Shown: piece after piece, positions 25,786 to 35,323 of the stretch
Layout of the letters: every line of letters begins with the position of its first letter
How positions within the stretch are numbered: the stretch's first letter is position 1
NCBI RefSeq assembly: GCF_009931615.1
Contig: NZ_CP046620.1
Span: 3,456,501 to 3,520,500 of the forward strand
Reading direction: 5' to 3'
Length of the DNA stretch: 64,000 nt
Source of the DNA: Algicella marina
Lineage (GTDB): Bacteria; Pseudomonadota; Alphaproteobacteria; Rhodobacterales; Rhodobacteraceae
Position numbers and translations under genes: made by a program
Notes under the pieces: model-generated
Told to the model about the DNA's origin: nothing
Databases searched by the model: none
The model's input: only the letters and a program-made list of their open reading frames with translations

Positions 25786-27588
25786 ATGCCACTCAATAGC
25801 ACCGTAGCCGCTGTCACTGCCGACATCGTGGCACGCAGCCAGGAGGCACGCACCGCATATATGGCGAGGATGGCCCGCCAGAGGGATGAGGGGCCGCGGC
25901 GCGCGCACCTTTCCTGCGGCAATCAGGCTCATGCCTATGCGGCGATGGAGGGCGACAAGGATGCGATGCTGGGCACGGCTGGCAACATCGGCATCATCAC
26001 CGCCTACAACGACATGTTGTCCGCTCACCAGCCATTCGAGCGTTTTCCGCAACTGATCAAGGAGGCTGCCCGCAAGGCTGGCGGCACCGCGCAGGTCGCC
26101 GGTGGCGTGCCCGCAATGTGTGATGGCGTCACCCAGGGCCAGAGCGGCATGGAACTGTCGCTTTTCTCCCGCGACGTGATCGCGCTGGCCGCCGGCGTTG
26201 GCCTTTCCCACAACACCTTCGATGCTGCCGTCTACCTCGGCGTCTGCGACAAGATCGTCCCGGGCCTCGTGATCGCCGCCGCCACCTACGGGCATATCCC
26301 CTCTGTCTTCCTGCCCGCCGGGCCGATGCCTACCGGCCTGCCGAACGACGAGAAGGCCAAGGTTCGCCAGCAATTCGCCTCGGGTGAGGTTGGTCGCGAC
26401 AAACTGATGGAAGCAGAGATGGCCTCCTACCACGGGCCCGGCACCTGCACGTTCTATGGCACAGCCAATACCAACCAGATGCTGATGGAGTTCATGGGCC
26501 TGCACCTGCCGGGGGCCAGCTTCGTGAACCCCAACACGCCCCTGCGCGATGCGCTGACGCTGGAGGGCGCGAAACGGGCGCTGGCCATCACCGCGCTCGG
26601 CAACGAATACACCCCCGCCTGCGACGTGCTGGACGAAAAGGCCTTCGTCAACGGCATTGTCGGCCTGATGGCCACCGGTGGATCCACCAACCTCCTGATC
26701 CACCTGCTGGCGATGGCCCGGGCGGCAGGCGTTATCCTCGACTGGGAAGACTTCGCCCGGCTGTCGGACGCCACGCCGCTGATGGCGCGCGTCTATCCAA
26801 ACGGGCTCGCGGATGTGAACCATTTCCACGCGGCCGGCGGTCTCGGCTACATGATCGGCGAATTGCTGGACGCCGGGTTGCTGCACGATGATACGCGCAC
26901 GATCGTGGGCGACGGTTTGGCCCGCTATGCCCAGGAACCCAAACTGAAAGATGGCATCATCGTCTGGGAAGACGGCGCGGGCGAAACGCTCAACGACAAG
27001 ATCCTCCGCCCCGTGGCGGACCCGTTCCAGCCCACCGGCGGCACCAAACGCCTGTCGGGCAACCTCGGCACCGGCGTGATGAAGGTCTCTGCCGTGGCAC
27101 CCGAGCGGCACGTGATCGAGGCCAAGGCGCGCGTGTTCCACGATCAGGAAGAGGTGAAGGCGGCCTACAAGGCGGGCGAACTGACCGAGGATACCGTCGT
27201 CGTCGTCCGTTTTCAGGGACCGAAGGCAAACGGCATGCCGGAACTGCACTCGCTCACGCCTATCCTCGCAGTGTTGCAGGATCGCGGTCTGAAGGTGGCG
27301 CTGGTCACGGATGGCCGCATGTCGGGCGCTTCCGGCAAGGTGCCCTCGGCTATCCATGTCTGCCCCGAGGCGGTGGCGGGCGGGCCGATCGCCCGCATCC
27401 GCACCGGCGATCTGGTGCGCGTCGATGCCGTGGCCGGCACGCTAGACGTGTTGACGGAGGGTGCGCTGGAGCGCGAACCTGTGTCCATAGACCTCTCCCA
27501 TTACCATCAGGGCAACGGCCGTGAGATGTTCGCCGCCTTCCGGGCCAACGCCGGCACCGCCGAAACGGGGGCCTGCGCGATCCTCTGA
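25786..27588 (+). CDS. edd: Phosphogluconate dehydratase
   Basis: A 600-residue Fe-S dehydratase of the IlvD/Edd family converting 6-phosphogluconate to 2-keto-3-deoxy-6-phosphogluconate. Family motifs include [54 protein letters not shown] and [17 protein letters not shown]. The cluster-ligand cysteines fall in the MCDG and ACDV segments. GGAGAG precedes the ATG. Its stop overlaps the next start by one base, implying coupled translation. Confidence 0.97.
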   Translation: MPLNSTVAAVTADIVARSQEARTAYMARMARQRDEGPRRAHLSCGNQAHAYAAMEGDKDAMLGTAGNIGIITAYNDMLSAHQPFERFPQLIKEAARKAGGTAQVAGGVPAMCDGVTQGQSGMELSLFSRDVIALAAGVGLSHNTFDAAVYLGVCDKIVPGLVIAAATYGHIPSVFLPAGPMPTGLPNDEKAKVRQQFASGEVGRDKLMEAEMASYHGPGTCTFYGTANTNQMLMEFMGLHLPGASFVNPNTPLRDALTLEGAKRALAITALGNEYTPACDVLDEKAFVNGIVGLMATGGSTNLLIHLLAMARAAGVILDWEDFARLSDATPLMARVYPNGLADVNHFHAAGGLGYMIGELLDAGLLHDDTRTIVGDGLARYAQEPKLKDGIIVWEDGAGETLNDKILRPVADPFQPTGGTKRLSGNLGTGVMKVSAVAPERHVIEAKARVFHDQEEVKAAYKAGELTEDTVVVVRFQGPKANGMPELHSLTPILAVLQDRGLKVALVTDGRMSGASGKVPSAIHVCPEAVAGGPIARIRTGDLVRVDAVAGTLDVLTEGALEREPVSIDLSHYHQGNGREMFAAFRANAGTAETGACAIL

Positions 27589-28196
27589 TGGCACGGATAG
27601 AGACAGAAGCGGCGCTGCGGGCGATTTACCAACCGGCACCGGGACCGGCCTCCACCGACAAGGTGGCGGACCATATCACACCCGAATACCGCGCGTGGAT
27701 CGAAGCCTCGCCGTTCTGTACCCTCGCCACCATCGGGCCGGCGGGGCTGGATGCCAGCCCGCGCGGCGACATCGGCCAGGTGACCTTCGTGCAGGATGAC
27801 GGCACGCTGGCGCTGCCGGACCGGCGCGGCAACAATCGCATCGACAGCTTGTTGAACATCGTCCGCGATCCGCGCGTCTCGCTGATGTACCTGATCCCCG
27901 GCTCCGGCACCGTGATCCGGGTCAACGGCACGGCCGAAATCCGCGACGATGCCGACTTGCTGAAGCACTACGCCCAGCAGGGCAGGGAACCGCGGTCCGT
28001 CATCATCGTTTCACCGAAAGAGGTCTATTTCCAGTGCGCTCGCGCCGTCTTGCGCGCGGGGCTGTGGAAGCCGCCGCAAGACACCGGCCACCTGCCCAGC
28101 GTCGGTACGATACTGGAGGGCATGACACGCGGCGGTATCGACGGCGAGACATATGACAGCGAATGGCCCGCGCGGGCCGCAAGGACAATGTGGTAG
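27588..28196 (+). CDS. Pyridoxamine 5'-phosphate oxidase-family FMN-binding protein
   Basis: A 202-residue protein of the split-barrel PPOX fold, closest in pattern to the MSMEG_1061-like subfamily (FCTLATIGPAGLDASPRGD, DRRGNNRIDSLLNIV, ISPKEVYFQCARAV-type segments). Such proteins bind FMN or F420 and reduce varied substrates; the true PNPOx function is unlikely. It is translationally coupled to edd and sits between edd and eda, where it has no obvious pathway role. No lactonase features are present, so it does not visibly replace pgl. Confidence 0.82.
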   Translation: MARIETEAALRAIYQPAPGPASTDKVADHITPEYRAWIEASPFCTLATIGPAGLDASPRGDIGQVTFVQDDGTLALPDRRGNNRIDSLLNIVRDPRVSLMYLIPGSGTVIRVNGTAEIRDDADLLKHYAQQGREPRSVIIVSPKEVYFQCARAVLRAGLWKPPQDTGHLPSVGTILEGMTRGGIDGETYDSEWPARAARTMW

Positions 28197-28227
28197 ACTA
28201 CCACCCGAAAGACGACAGGGACGCACC

Positions 28228-28872
28228 ATGATCACCGCGAAAGAAGCCTCACTCCGCAACCGGGAAATCTGCGGGCTTGCGCCTATCATCCCCGTGCTGG
28301 TGGTCGATGACGCCGCCAGCGCCCGCCCGCTGGCCGAGGCACTGGTCGCCGGCGGCCTGCCGGCGCTGGAGGTGACGTTGCGCACCCCGGCGGCGCTCGA
28401 CGCGATCCGCGCCATGGCCGACGTGCCGGGCGGCGTTGTGGGCGCGGGCACGCTGGTCACACCGCAGGACGTCAAGAATGCCGTCGCCGCCGGCGCGAAG
28501 TTCGGCGTCTCGCCCGGCGCCACGGATGCGCTGGTCGCCGCCTGCGAGGATGCGGGCCTGCCGCTGCTGGCTGGTGCCGCGACCGCGACCGAGGCGATGG
28601 CGATGCTGGAAAAGGGCTACGACGTGCTCAAGTTCTTCCCCGCCGAAGCCTCGGGCGGCGCACCGGCGCTGAAGGCCATCGGCGCGCCGCTGCCGCAGAT
28701 CCACTTCTGCCCCACCGGCGGCGTCTCGTTGAAAAACGCCAACGATTACCTCTCGCTGCCCAACGTGCTTTGTGCCGGCGGCTCCTGGGTCGCGCCCGCT
28801 GATCTGGTGCGTGACGGCAAATGGGACGAGATCGAGACCTTGGCGCGCGACGCCTCGAAACTGGAGCGTTGA
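28228..28872 (+). CDS. eda: 2-dehydro-3-deoxy-phosphogluconate (KDPG) aldolase
   Basis: A 214-residue class I aldolase splitting KDPG into pyruvate and glyceraldehyde-3-phosphate. The Schiff-base lysine is K134 in [13 protein letters not shown]; the catalytic Glu lies in LEVTLRTP, and [11 protein letters not shown] and [11 protein letters not shown] are standard phosphate and substrate loops. Start ATG 28228 has AGGGA before it; the frame opens 25 codons earlier with no similarity. One base separates its stop from the pgi start. Confidence 0.97.
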   Translation: MITAKEASLRNREICGLAPIIPVLVVDDAASARPLAEALVAGGLPALEVTLRTPAALDAIRAMADVPGGVVGAGTLVTPQDVKNAVAAGAKFGVSPGATDALVAACEDAGLPLLAGAATATEAMAMLEKGYDVLKFFPAEASGGAPALKAIGAPLPQIHFCPTGGVSLKNANDYLSLPNVLCAGGSWVAPADLVRDGKWDEIETLARDASKLER

Positions 28873-28873
28873 G

Positions 28874-30433
28874 ATGCCCGATTTCGCACCGCTGCTCGCC
28901 CACCGCAAGGCCACTGAAGCCACGCCGATCGCCGCTTTGTTCGCAGGCGATCCCAGCCGCTTCGCCGAGTTCTCTGTCCAGCTCGACGACATGCTGCTCG
29001 ATTACTCCAAGACTGCGATTGATGCCGAGGCCCGCTCCCGCCTGTTGGCACTGGCCGAGGCGGCGGGCGTTGAGGCCCGACGCGATGCGATGTTCGCAGG
29101 CGAGAAGATCAACGAGACCGAGGGCCGCGCCGTATTGCATACGGCCCTGCGCAACCTGTCAGGCGCGCCGGTAACGGTCGACGGGCAGGACGTGATGCCA
29201 CAGGTGCTGGACACGCTGGCGCGGATGGAGTCTTTCGCCACCGGCGTGCGCGATGGCAGCATCACCGCACCATCCGGAAAGACTTTCACCGACGTCGTCA
29301 ACATCGGCATCGGCGGCTCCGACCTCGGCCCCGTCATGGCGACGCTGGCGCTCGCTCCCTATCACGACGGCCCGGAGGTGCATTACGTCTCCAACGTCGA
29401 TGGCGCCCATATCCACGATGTGCTGGAGCCGCTGGACCCGGCGACGACTCTGGTGATCGTCGCCTCCAAGACCTTCACCACCATCGAGACGATGACGAAT
29501 GCCCGCACGGCGCAGAAATGGCTGGCAGATGCCGGGCTGGATTCGGGCGGCCACTTCGCTGCGTTGTCGTCGGCCACCGAAAAAACCGCCGACTTCGGCA
29601 TCGACCCGTCCCGCGTCTTCGGCTTCGAGGATTGGGTCGGCGGGCGCTATTCGCTCTGGGGTCCCATCGGCCTGCCGATCATGATCGCCATCGGCGCGGA
29701 GAATTTCCGCGCCTTTCTCGACGGCGCCCACGCGATGGATACCCATTTCCGCGAGGCGCCGCTGATCGCCAACATGCCGGTGATGCTGGCGCTGGTGGGC
29801 GTCTGGCACAGCAACATCTGCGGCTACGATACCCGCGCCGTGCTGCCCTACGACCAGCGTCTCCTCCGCCTGCCGGCCTACCTTCAGCAACTGGACATGG
29901 AGAGCAATGGCAAGCGCGTTGCGCTGGACGGTTCGGCTCTGGCCGCCAATAGCGGCCCGATCGTCTGGGGCGAACCCGGCACCAATGGTCAGCACGCCTT
30001 CTACCAGCTCATCCATCAGGGCACGCGGGTGGTGCCTTGCGAATTTCTCGTGGCGGCGGAAGGACATGAGTCCGACCTTGCCCACCAGCACGACCTGCTC
30101 GTGTCCAACTGTTTCGCCCAATCCGAGGCACTGATGGTCGGGCGGCCCGAAGCCGATACGCCACATCGCGTCTTCCCCGGCAACCGCCCTTCGACGACCC
30201 TGATCTATCGGCAACTGGACCCGTTTACGCTGGGCCGGATCATCGCGCTCTATGAGCACCGGGTCTTCGTCGAGGGCGTGATCTGGGGCATCAACTCTTT
30301 TGACCAATGGGGGGTGGAACTGGGCAAGGAACTTGCAACCGCGATGCTGCCGCTGGTGCAGGGCGGCGATGCCAGCGCCAAGGATGGCTCCACCGCCGGG
30401 CTGCTGACCGTGCTTCAGGGGCTGCGCGACTGA
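28874..30433 (+). CDS. pgi: Glucose-6-phosphate isomerase
   Basis: A 519-residue isomerase interconverting glucose-6-phosphate and fructose-6-phosphate. Signatures are [12 protein letters not shown] (about residue 145), [13 protein letters not shown], and the catalytic region [15 protein letters not shown]. In a cell using the Entner-Doudoroff pathway it feeds gluconeogenic fructose-6-phosphate back towards zwf or supplies cell-wall precursors. Start ATG 28874 immediately follows the eda stop. Confidence 0.97.
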   Translation: MPDFAPLLAHRKATEATPIAALFAGDPSRFAEFSVQLDDMLLDYSKTAIDAEARSRLLALAEAAGVEARRDAMFAGEKINETEGRAVLHTALRNLSGAPVTVDGQDVMPQVLDTLARMESFATGVRDGSITAPSGKTFTDVVNIGIGGSDLGPVMATLALAPYHDGPEVHYVSNVDGAHIHDVLEPLDPATTLVIVASKTFTTIETMTNARTAQKWLADAGLDSGGHFAALSSATEKTADFGIDPSRVFGFEDWVGGRYSLWGPIGLPIMIAIGAENFRAFLDGAHAMDTHFREAPLIANMPVMLALVGVWHSNICGYDTRAVLPYDQRLLRLPAYLQQLDMESNGKRVALDGSALAANSGPIVWGEPGTNGQHAFYQLIHQGTRVVPCEFLVAAEGHESDLAHQHDLLVSNCFAQSEALMVGRPEADTPHRVFPGNRPSTTLIYRQLDPFTLGRIIALYEHRVFVEGVIWGINSFDQWGVELGKELATAMLPLVQGGDASAKDGSTAGLLTVLQGLRD

Positions 30434-30448
30434 AAACGGCATTCTGTC

Positions 30449-30466
30449 CTGCCGGGCTTCCGGCAG
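30449..30466 (+). terminator. Candidate weak terminator after pgi
   Basis: CTGCCGG-GCTT-CCGGCAG is a perfect 7-bp hairpin 15 bp after the pgi stop. No T-run follows, so it may only protect the 3' end. Confidence 0.35.
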
Positions 30467-30544
30467 AGATAACTCAGGGGATGAACAAGGGTTCAGGTTG
30501 CCGCGATATTGCGGTAACGGAGGGCAAATATCCAAGGTGAGCCC

Positions 30545-31729
30545 ATGACCCTGCCCCTCGCGCCCCGCATGTCCCGTATCCAGGCTTCGGCCACCGCCGC
30601 CGCCATGGCCCGTGCCGCCGCCGCCCGCGCGGAAGGGCGCGATGTGATCTCGCTGACGACGGGGGAACCGGACTTCGACACGCCGGCCCACATCCAGGAA
30701 GCGGCGATCGCGGCGATGCGCTCCGGCCAGACACGCTATACGGCCGTCGATGGCACCGGTGAGTTGAAAGATGCGATCATCGCCAAGTTCGCGCGCGAAA
30801 ACGGGCTGACCTTCACCCACGACGAAATCATTGCCTCAACGGGGGCGAAGCAGGTGATCTTCAACGCCATTCTGGCGACGATTTCCGCCGGTGACGAAGT
30901 GATCGTGCCGACACCGGCATGGGTGAGTTATCCCGATATCGTCAAACTGGCCGGTGGCACTCCGGTGCTCCTGCCCTGCGGGCCCGAGACCGGTTTCAAG
31001 CCGACAGCGGAGGCAATCGCGGCGCTGATTACACCGGCGACGCGGGCCATCATGCTCAATTCACCCTGCAATCCGACCGGCGCCGTGCTGTCGGGCGCAG
31101 AGCTGAGGGCCATTGGCGCGTTGCTTGTCGACCGGCCCGACATTCTCGTCATCGCCGATGATATCTACGAGCATATTCGCTATACCGACGAACCCTTTGC
31201 CACATTCGCGGCCACTTGCCCGGAACTGGCGGAACAGTGCCTGACCGTCAATGGTGTCTCCAAGGCTTATGCCATGACCGGCTGGCGCCTGGGCTACGGG
31301 GCTGGCCCGGCGCCGCTGATCCGGGCGATGCGGGTGCTGCAATCGCAATCGACCACCAACCCCAATACCATCGCCCAGGCGGCCGCCGTTGCCGCACTGA
31401 ACGGGCCGTTCGACTGTGTGGAGCAGCAGCGGCAGGCGTTTCACCGTCGTCGCGACCGGTTGTTGCAGGCTCTGGGCAATTGTCCGGGGCTGACACTGTA
31501 CAGACCTGATGGCGCGTTCTACCTGTTCATCGGCATCAGCAATGCCCTCGGTGGCCGCTATGCCACGGAGGCGGCATTCGTCGATGCGCTGCTGGAGCAG
31601 GAAAACCTCGCTGTCGTCGGCGGCGAGGGTTTCGGGGCGTCGCCCTATATCCGCCTGTCCTTCGCGGCCTCGGACAGTGAGTTGGAGGAAGCGGCTGCAC
31701 GGCTCAACAGATTCTGCGCCGACCTGTGA
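30545..31729 (+). CDS. Class I/II pyridoxal-phosphate aminotransferase (aspartate aminotransferase-like)
   Basis: A 394-residue fold-type I aminotransferase. The PLP lysine is K240 in GVSKAYAMTGWRLG; NSPCNPTGAV and the terminal YIRLSFAAS carboxylate-binding arginine segment are typical of subgroup I-gamma aspartate aminotransferases. It likely exchanges amino groups between aspartate (or an aromatic or prephenate substrate) and 2-oxoglutarate. ATG 30545 follows AAGGTGAG. It lies after the sugar operon but is separated by 111 bp and a hairpin, so it may be independently transcribed. Confidence 0.9.
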   Translation: MTLPLAPRMSRIQASATAAAMARAAAARAEGRDVISLTTGEPDFDTPAHIQEAAIAAMRSGQTRYTAVDGTGELKDAIIAKFARENGLTFTHDEIIASTGAKQVIFNAILATISAGDEVIVPTPAWVSYPDIVKLAGGTPVLLPCGPETGFKPTAEAIAALITPATRAIMLNSPCNPTGAVLSGAELRAIGALLVDRPDILVIADDIYEHIRYTDEPFATFAATCPELAEQCLTVNGVSKAYAMTGWRLGYGAGPAPLIRAMRVLQSQSTTNPNTIAQAAAVAALNGPFDCVEQQRQAFHRRRDRLLQALGNCPGLTLYRPDGAFYLFIGISNALGGRYATEAAFVDALLEQENLAVVGGEGFGASPYIRLSFAASDSELEEAAARLNRFCADL

Positions 31730-31798
31730 GTGAGTGGGGCTTTTGCGCGTGGACGCGGAGGTCGGCCTGAAAGTTGTGACGGGCGCGCGCCGCCGAAT

Positions 31799-32923
31799 TC
31801 AGCGCGGCAGCGGGTTCGTCGCCATGTTGTATGGCGTCCAGTCCTCGATATCGGGATAGTGTTTCTCCCGCCACATCTGCACCCGCCGGTTCATGAGTCG
31901 CCGCCAGAACGGCGGCACCAGCGCGGAAAGTGTCATCAACGGGTAGCCGTAGGGTAATTGCGGCGCTTCCTGATGGTCGTAATTCTGCAACAGCGGGAAG
32001 CGTCGATCCGGCTTGAAGTGATGGTCCGAATGGCGTTGCAGGTTGATCAGCAGAAAATTGGTCAACCTGTGCGCCGCGTTCCAGGAATGGCGCGGGTGAA
32101 CATGTTCGTATTTGCCTTCGCCCAGATGCCGGCGCGTCAGGCCATAGTGTTCGACGTAGTTAACCAGTTCCAGTTGCAGCATTGCCATGAAGGACTGCAG
32201 CAGGAAAAAGGAGACAGCCAACCAGCCGCCAATCAGGTAGGCGACGGCGGCGAAGGCGGCGCTGCCGCCAACGTAGCGGTAAAACGGATTGCGATAGTGA
32301 TACCACGGCCGTCCGCGCTGCCGCAGGCGTGCAACCTCTACCTCCCAGGCGGAGGTGACCTGGCCGATCATCACCCGCGGGAAGAAGTGGTAGAAATCCT
32401 CGTCATACCGTGCCGTCACCGGGTCGCGCGGCGTGCCGATGTAGCGGTGATGCACGTAGATATGCTCCGACCGGAAGTGCCCGTAACAGGTGGAGATCAG
32501 CAGCCATTCGCCGAGGAACTGCTCCAGCCGGTTCTTCTGGTGGATAAGTTCATGGGCATAGTTGATGCCGACGCTGCCGGTGACGATGCCAACCGAAATC
32601 ATCAGCAACAGCTGTTCCGGCAAGGACAGGTGATCCGACCAGAAGGCCATGATCAGCGCACCGAAGATGATCGCGACCTGAACCGGCAGCCACAGCATCG
32701 TGATCGCCTTGTACCAGAAAAGCTCTTTGTCCTGTGTCTGCGGATCCATGTTGCCGATTTCCAGCCCGGACACCATATCCAGCACCGTCACCACGATCCA
32801 TGTGTAGAACGGCACCAGCAGGATGGCGATGCCGCCATAGTAGCCGGATATGGCGATCATCGGCACGAACAGCAACGACATCCAGAAAGGAAGTGCGCGG
32901 AGAAAGCTGGGTTGCATGGTCAT
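31799..32923 (-). CDS. alkB: Alkane 1-monooxygenase (AlkB-type membrane di-iron enzyme)
   Basis: A 374-residue integral membrane hydroxylase. The histidine boxes are HELIH (124-128), H149-RSEHIYVHH ending at 159, and LQRHSDHH with H298/H301/H302. The NYVEHYGLTR segment (255-264) distinguishes alkane hydroxylases from desaturases. About six membrane helices are predicted. The family hydroxylates terminal carbons of medium-chain n-alkanes using electrons from rubredoxin; no rubredoxin or rubredoxin reductase gene is in the window. The start includes MTM; ATG 32923 is used. It converges on the aminotransferase gene. Confidence 0.92.
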   Translation of the reverse strand: MTMQPSFLRALPFWMSLLFVPMIAISGYYGGIAILLVPFYTWIVVTVLDMVSGLEIGNMDPQTQDKELFWYKAITMLWLPVQVAIIFGALIMAFWSDHLSLPEQLLLMISVGIVTGSVGINYAHELIHQKNRLEQFLGEWLLISTCYGHFRSEHIYVHHRYIGTPRDPVTARYDEDFYHFFPRVMIGQVTSAWEVEVARLRQRGRPWYHYRNPFYRYVGGSAAFAAVAYLIGGWLAVSFFLLQSFMAMLQLELVNYVEHYGLTRRHLGEGKYEHVHPRHSWNAAHRLTNFLLINLQRHSDHHFKPDRRFPLLQNYDHQEAPQLPYGYPLMTLSALVPPFWRRLMNRRVQMWREKHYPDIEDWTPYNMATNPLPR

Positions 32924-33008
32924 GACAAGCGGATCCCGGTTACTGCAACTTGCACAGGGCCTGAAGCGGCTTCATGTGCGGGTAAATAATACCATAATGT
33001 GAAGATGT

Positions 33009-34088
33009 CTACGCGATGTCCGTTTTTGGGACTTTTGAGGGCCGGTGCTGACCGGCCGCGAACTGGTACGCTTTGCGCATGACCGTTGGCAAATCGTCCG
33101 GCCCGGCCTCCTCGGGCGTGAAAAAACGGCCCGTAAGCGCTTCGATGCCCTCATCCACCGGCGCCATTGCGACATCGAGTATCAGGTGAAAATGGGTGAA
33201 AGTATGACGCACGGCGCCAGCGGTGATCTGCCAGTCGGCCTCCAGTGGTGGCGCGGCCACGATTTCGCCCTCGGCCCACGGCCCGCCGGGCAGGCCGAGC
33301 ATACCGCCGAGCAGCCCCTTGTCCGGCCGCCGCTCCAGCAGCACCGCGCCATCGCTGCGCTGTGCGAAATAAACGATGCCGCGCCGAACCGGCTTGGCGG
33401 CTTTCGGCGTCTTGCGGGGCAGGGTTTCGGCGATGCCCAGATCGCGGGCGCGGCACGGCTGTCGCCATGGGCAGATGCCGCATGCCGGGTTGCGGGGAGT
33501 GCAGATCGTCGCGCCTAGATCCATCACCGCCTGCGCGTAATCTCCGGGCCGCGCCGCGGGCGTCAGTGCCGCCGCCAGCCCCCGCAACGTCTCCTTCGCG
33601 CCGGGCAGCGGTGCCTCCACCGCGTGTATCCGGGCCATCACCCGCTCGACATTGCCATCCAGCACTGTCGCCGGCCGTTCGAAGGCAATGGCCGCGATTG
33701 CCGCCGCCGTGTAGGGGCCGATGCCGGGCAGGTCCCGCAATCCCGCTTCCGTGTCGGGAAACCTGCCGTCGAGATCCCGCGCAACCACCCGCGCACATTT
33801 CAGCAGGTTGCGGGCGCGGGCGTAATAACCCAGCCCTGCCCACGCTGCCATCACCGCATCGTCGTCGGCGGCGGCCAAATCCGACACTGTCGGCCAACGA
33901 TCTGTGAAATCTAGGAAATATTTACGTACCGCCGCCACCGTCGTCTGCTGCAGCATCACTTCCGACAGCCATACGGCATAGGGGTCGGCCCGCAGGTCCG
34001 CGCCGGGCGGCACCCGCCAGGGCAGGTCCCTCGCGTGGATGTCATACCAGGCCAGCAGTATTTCAGGATCGGCAGCTTGATTACACAA
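33009..34088 (-). CDS. mutY: A/G-specific adenine glycosylase
   Basis: A 359-residue base-excision repair glycosylase removing adenine opposite 8-oxoguanine. The helix-hairpin-helix LPGIGPYTAAAIAAIAF is followed by the catalytic Asp in VLDGNVERV. The Fe-S cluster cysteines are C-x6-C-x2-C-x5-C (CTPRNPACGICPWRQPC). A C-terminal NUDIX-like domain (GGMLGLPGGPW) recognises 8-oxoG. No ATG is available near the family start; the frame begins at TTG 34088, and I keep that start with low certainty. Divergent from the DUF721 gene. Confidence 0.96.
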   Translation of the reverse strand: MCNQAADPEILLAWYDIHARDLPWRVPPGADLRADPYAVWLSEVMLQQTTVAAVRKYFLDFTDRWPTVSDLAAADDDAVMAAWAGLGYYARARNLLKCARVVARDLDGRFPDTEAGLRDLPGIGPYTAAAIAAIAFERPATVLDGNVERVMARIHAVEAPLPGAKETLRGLAAALTPAARPGDYAQAVMDLGATICTPRNPACGICPWRQPCRARDLGIAETLPRKTPKAAKPVRRGIVYFAQRSDGAVLLERRPDKGLLGGMLGLPGGPWAEGEIVAAPPLEADWQITAGAVRHTFTHFHLILDVAMAPVDEGIEALTGRFFTPEEAGPDDLPTVMRKAYQFAAGQHRPSKVPKTDIA

Positions 34089-34179
34089 ATTTGACCCGGT
34101 GCTTTCATTGCGGGGGGTGGTTGTTTTCGCCGGTCTCGGGCAGATTGGCCAGAGTTAAGGCATCAGGACGGCAGGACAA

Positions 34180-34692
34180 GTGGCACAGACGCCAAAACCC
34201 GGACGCAAAAGACGTGGATTTCGCCAGACGGGCGCGTGCATCGCGGCCGATGTCCGTCGTGTCAGCGAAAAGCGCGGTTTTGCCGAAACCCGTCTGCTGA
34301 CGGACTGGGAGGAGATCTGCGGCAAGGATATCGCCGCCGTCGCCACACCGCTCCGCGTTTCCTACGGCAGGGAAGGGCTGGGTGCGACGCTGACCATAGC
34401 CTGCCAGAGCGCCCGCGCCCCAGAAGTTTCGATGCAGGCGGAAACGATCCGCACCCGCGTCAATGCCTGTTACGGCTACAACGCCATAGCCCGTATCCGC
34501 GTCACCCAGACGGGCAGCGCGGATATTCCGGCTGGATTTGCCGAAGGGCAGGCCCAATTCACCCCAAAAGCGCCACCGCCGCTGAAGCCCGCCGTCTCGG
34601 CGGCGCTGGAACCAATCGGCGACGAGGGTCTGCGCGCGGCGCTGGCCCGGCTCGGACAGAACGTGCAGACCCGCACACACCAGAAGGACTGA
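34180..34692 (+). CDS. DUF721/DciA-like protein
   Basis: A 170-residue small basic protein with a DUF721 domain (about residues 20-115), a family that includes the helicase loader DciA. The segment LLTDWEEICGKDIAAVATPLRVSY is typical. The C-terminal third is a proline-rich linker and charged tail. In relatives it sits between mutY and dsbA, as here (dsbA starts 4 bp after its stop). A role in loading DnaB is plausible; dnaB itself is 12 kb away in this window. Confidence 0.8.
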   Translation: MAQTPKPGRKRRGFRQTGACIAADVRRVSEKRGFAETRLLTDWEEICGKDIAAVATPLRVSYGREGLGATLTIACQSARAPEVSMQAETIRTRVNACYGYNAIARIRVTQTGSADIPAGFAEGQAQFTPKAPPPLKPAVSAALEPIGDEGLRAALARLGQNVQTRTHQKD

Positions 34693-34696
34693 CCAC

Positions 34697-35323
34697 ATGA
34701 ACGACAGATTCACCCGCCGCTCCGCCCTCCGCACCGGCCTCGCCCTCGGCACGCTGGCCGCCAGCGGCCTGCCCGCCTTCGCGCAGGAGGAGGAGCGCAA
34801 GGTCGTGGAAATGTTCAAGGGTGAAGCCGAAGCACCGGTGACGGTGATCGAATACGCCAGCTTCACCTGCCCCCACTGCGCCAACTTCCACAAGACGGTC
34901 TTCCCACAGATCCGCGCCAATTTCATCGACGAAGGCAAGGTCAAGTTCGTGATGCGCGAAGTCTATTTCGACCGTTTCGGCCTCTGGGCCGGAATGCTCG
35001 CCCGCTGCGGCGGCGAGATGCGCTATTTCGGTATCGTCGACATCCTGTTCGAGAAGCAGAAGGAATGGATCGGCAATGGCGAACCGGCGACAGTGATCCA
35101 GAACCTCTACGGGATCGGTCGCCAGGCGGGGCTGACGCAGGAAGACATGGAGGCCTGCCTGCAGGACAAGGCCTTTGCCGAAGCCTTGGTCGCCGAGTAC
35201 CAGAAGAACGCCACCGCGGACGAGGTTTCCGGCACACCGTCCTTCGTCGTCAACGGTGAGAAGGTCAAGAACATGGATTACGAACCGTTCGCCGACCTGC
35301 TCAACAGCAAGCTCGAAAGCTGA
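34697..35323 (+). CDS. DsbA-family thiol-disulfide oxidoreductase
   Basis: A 208-residue exported thioredoxin-fold protein. The leader has a twin-arginine-like TRRSALRTG start and ends near AFAQ (residue 30). The active site is C58-PH-C61 in ASFTCPHCANFH, and the cis-proline segment is SGTPSFVVNG. DsbA-like proteins with CPHC introduce disulfides in the periplasm. AAGGA lies before the ATG, and it follows the DUF721 gene by 4 bp. Confidence 0.9.
   Translation: MNDRFTRRSALRTGLALGTLAASGLPAFAQEEERKVVEMFKGEAEAPVTVIEYASFTCPHCANFHKTVFPQIRANFIDEGKVKFVMREVYFDRFGLWAGMLARCGGEMRYFGIVDILFEKQKEWIGNGEPATVIQNLYGIGRQAGLTQEDMEACLQDKAFAEALVAEYQKNATADEVSGTPSFVVNGEKVKNMDYEPFADLLNSKLES

Noticed and set aside
24139-30820. 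Long antisense frames opposite zwf, edd and pgi
   Set aside because: Each mirrors a firm plus-strand enzyme gene and shows no motif or ribosome site.
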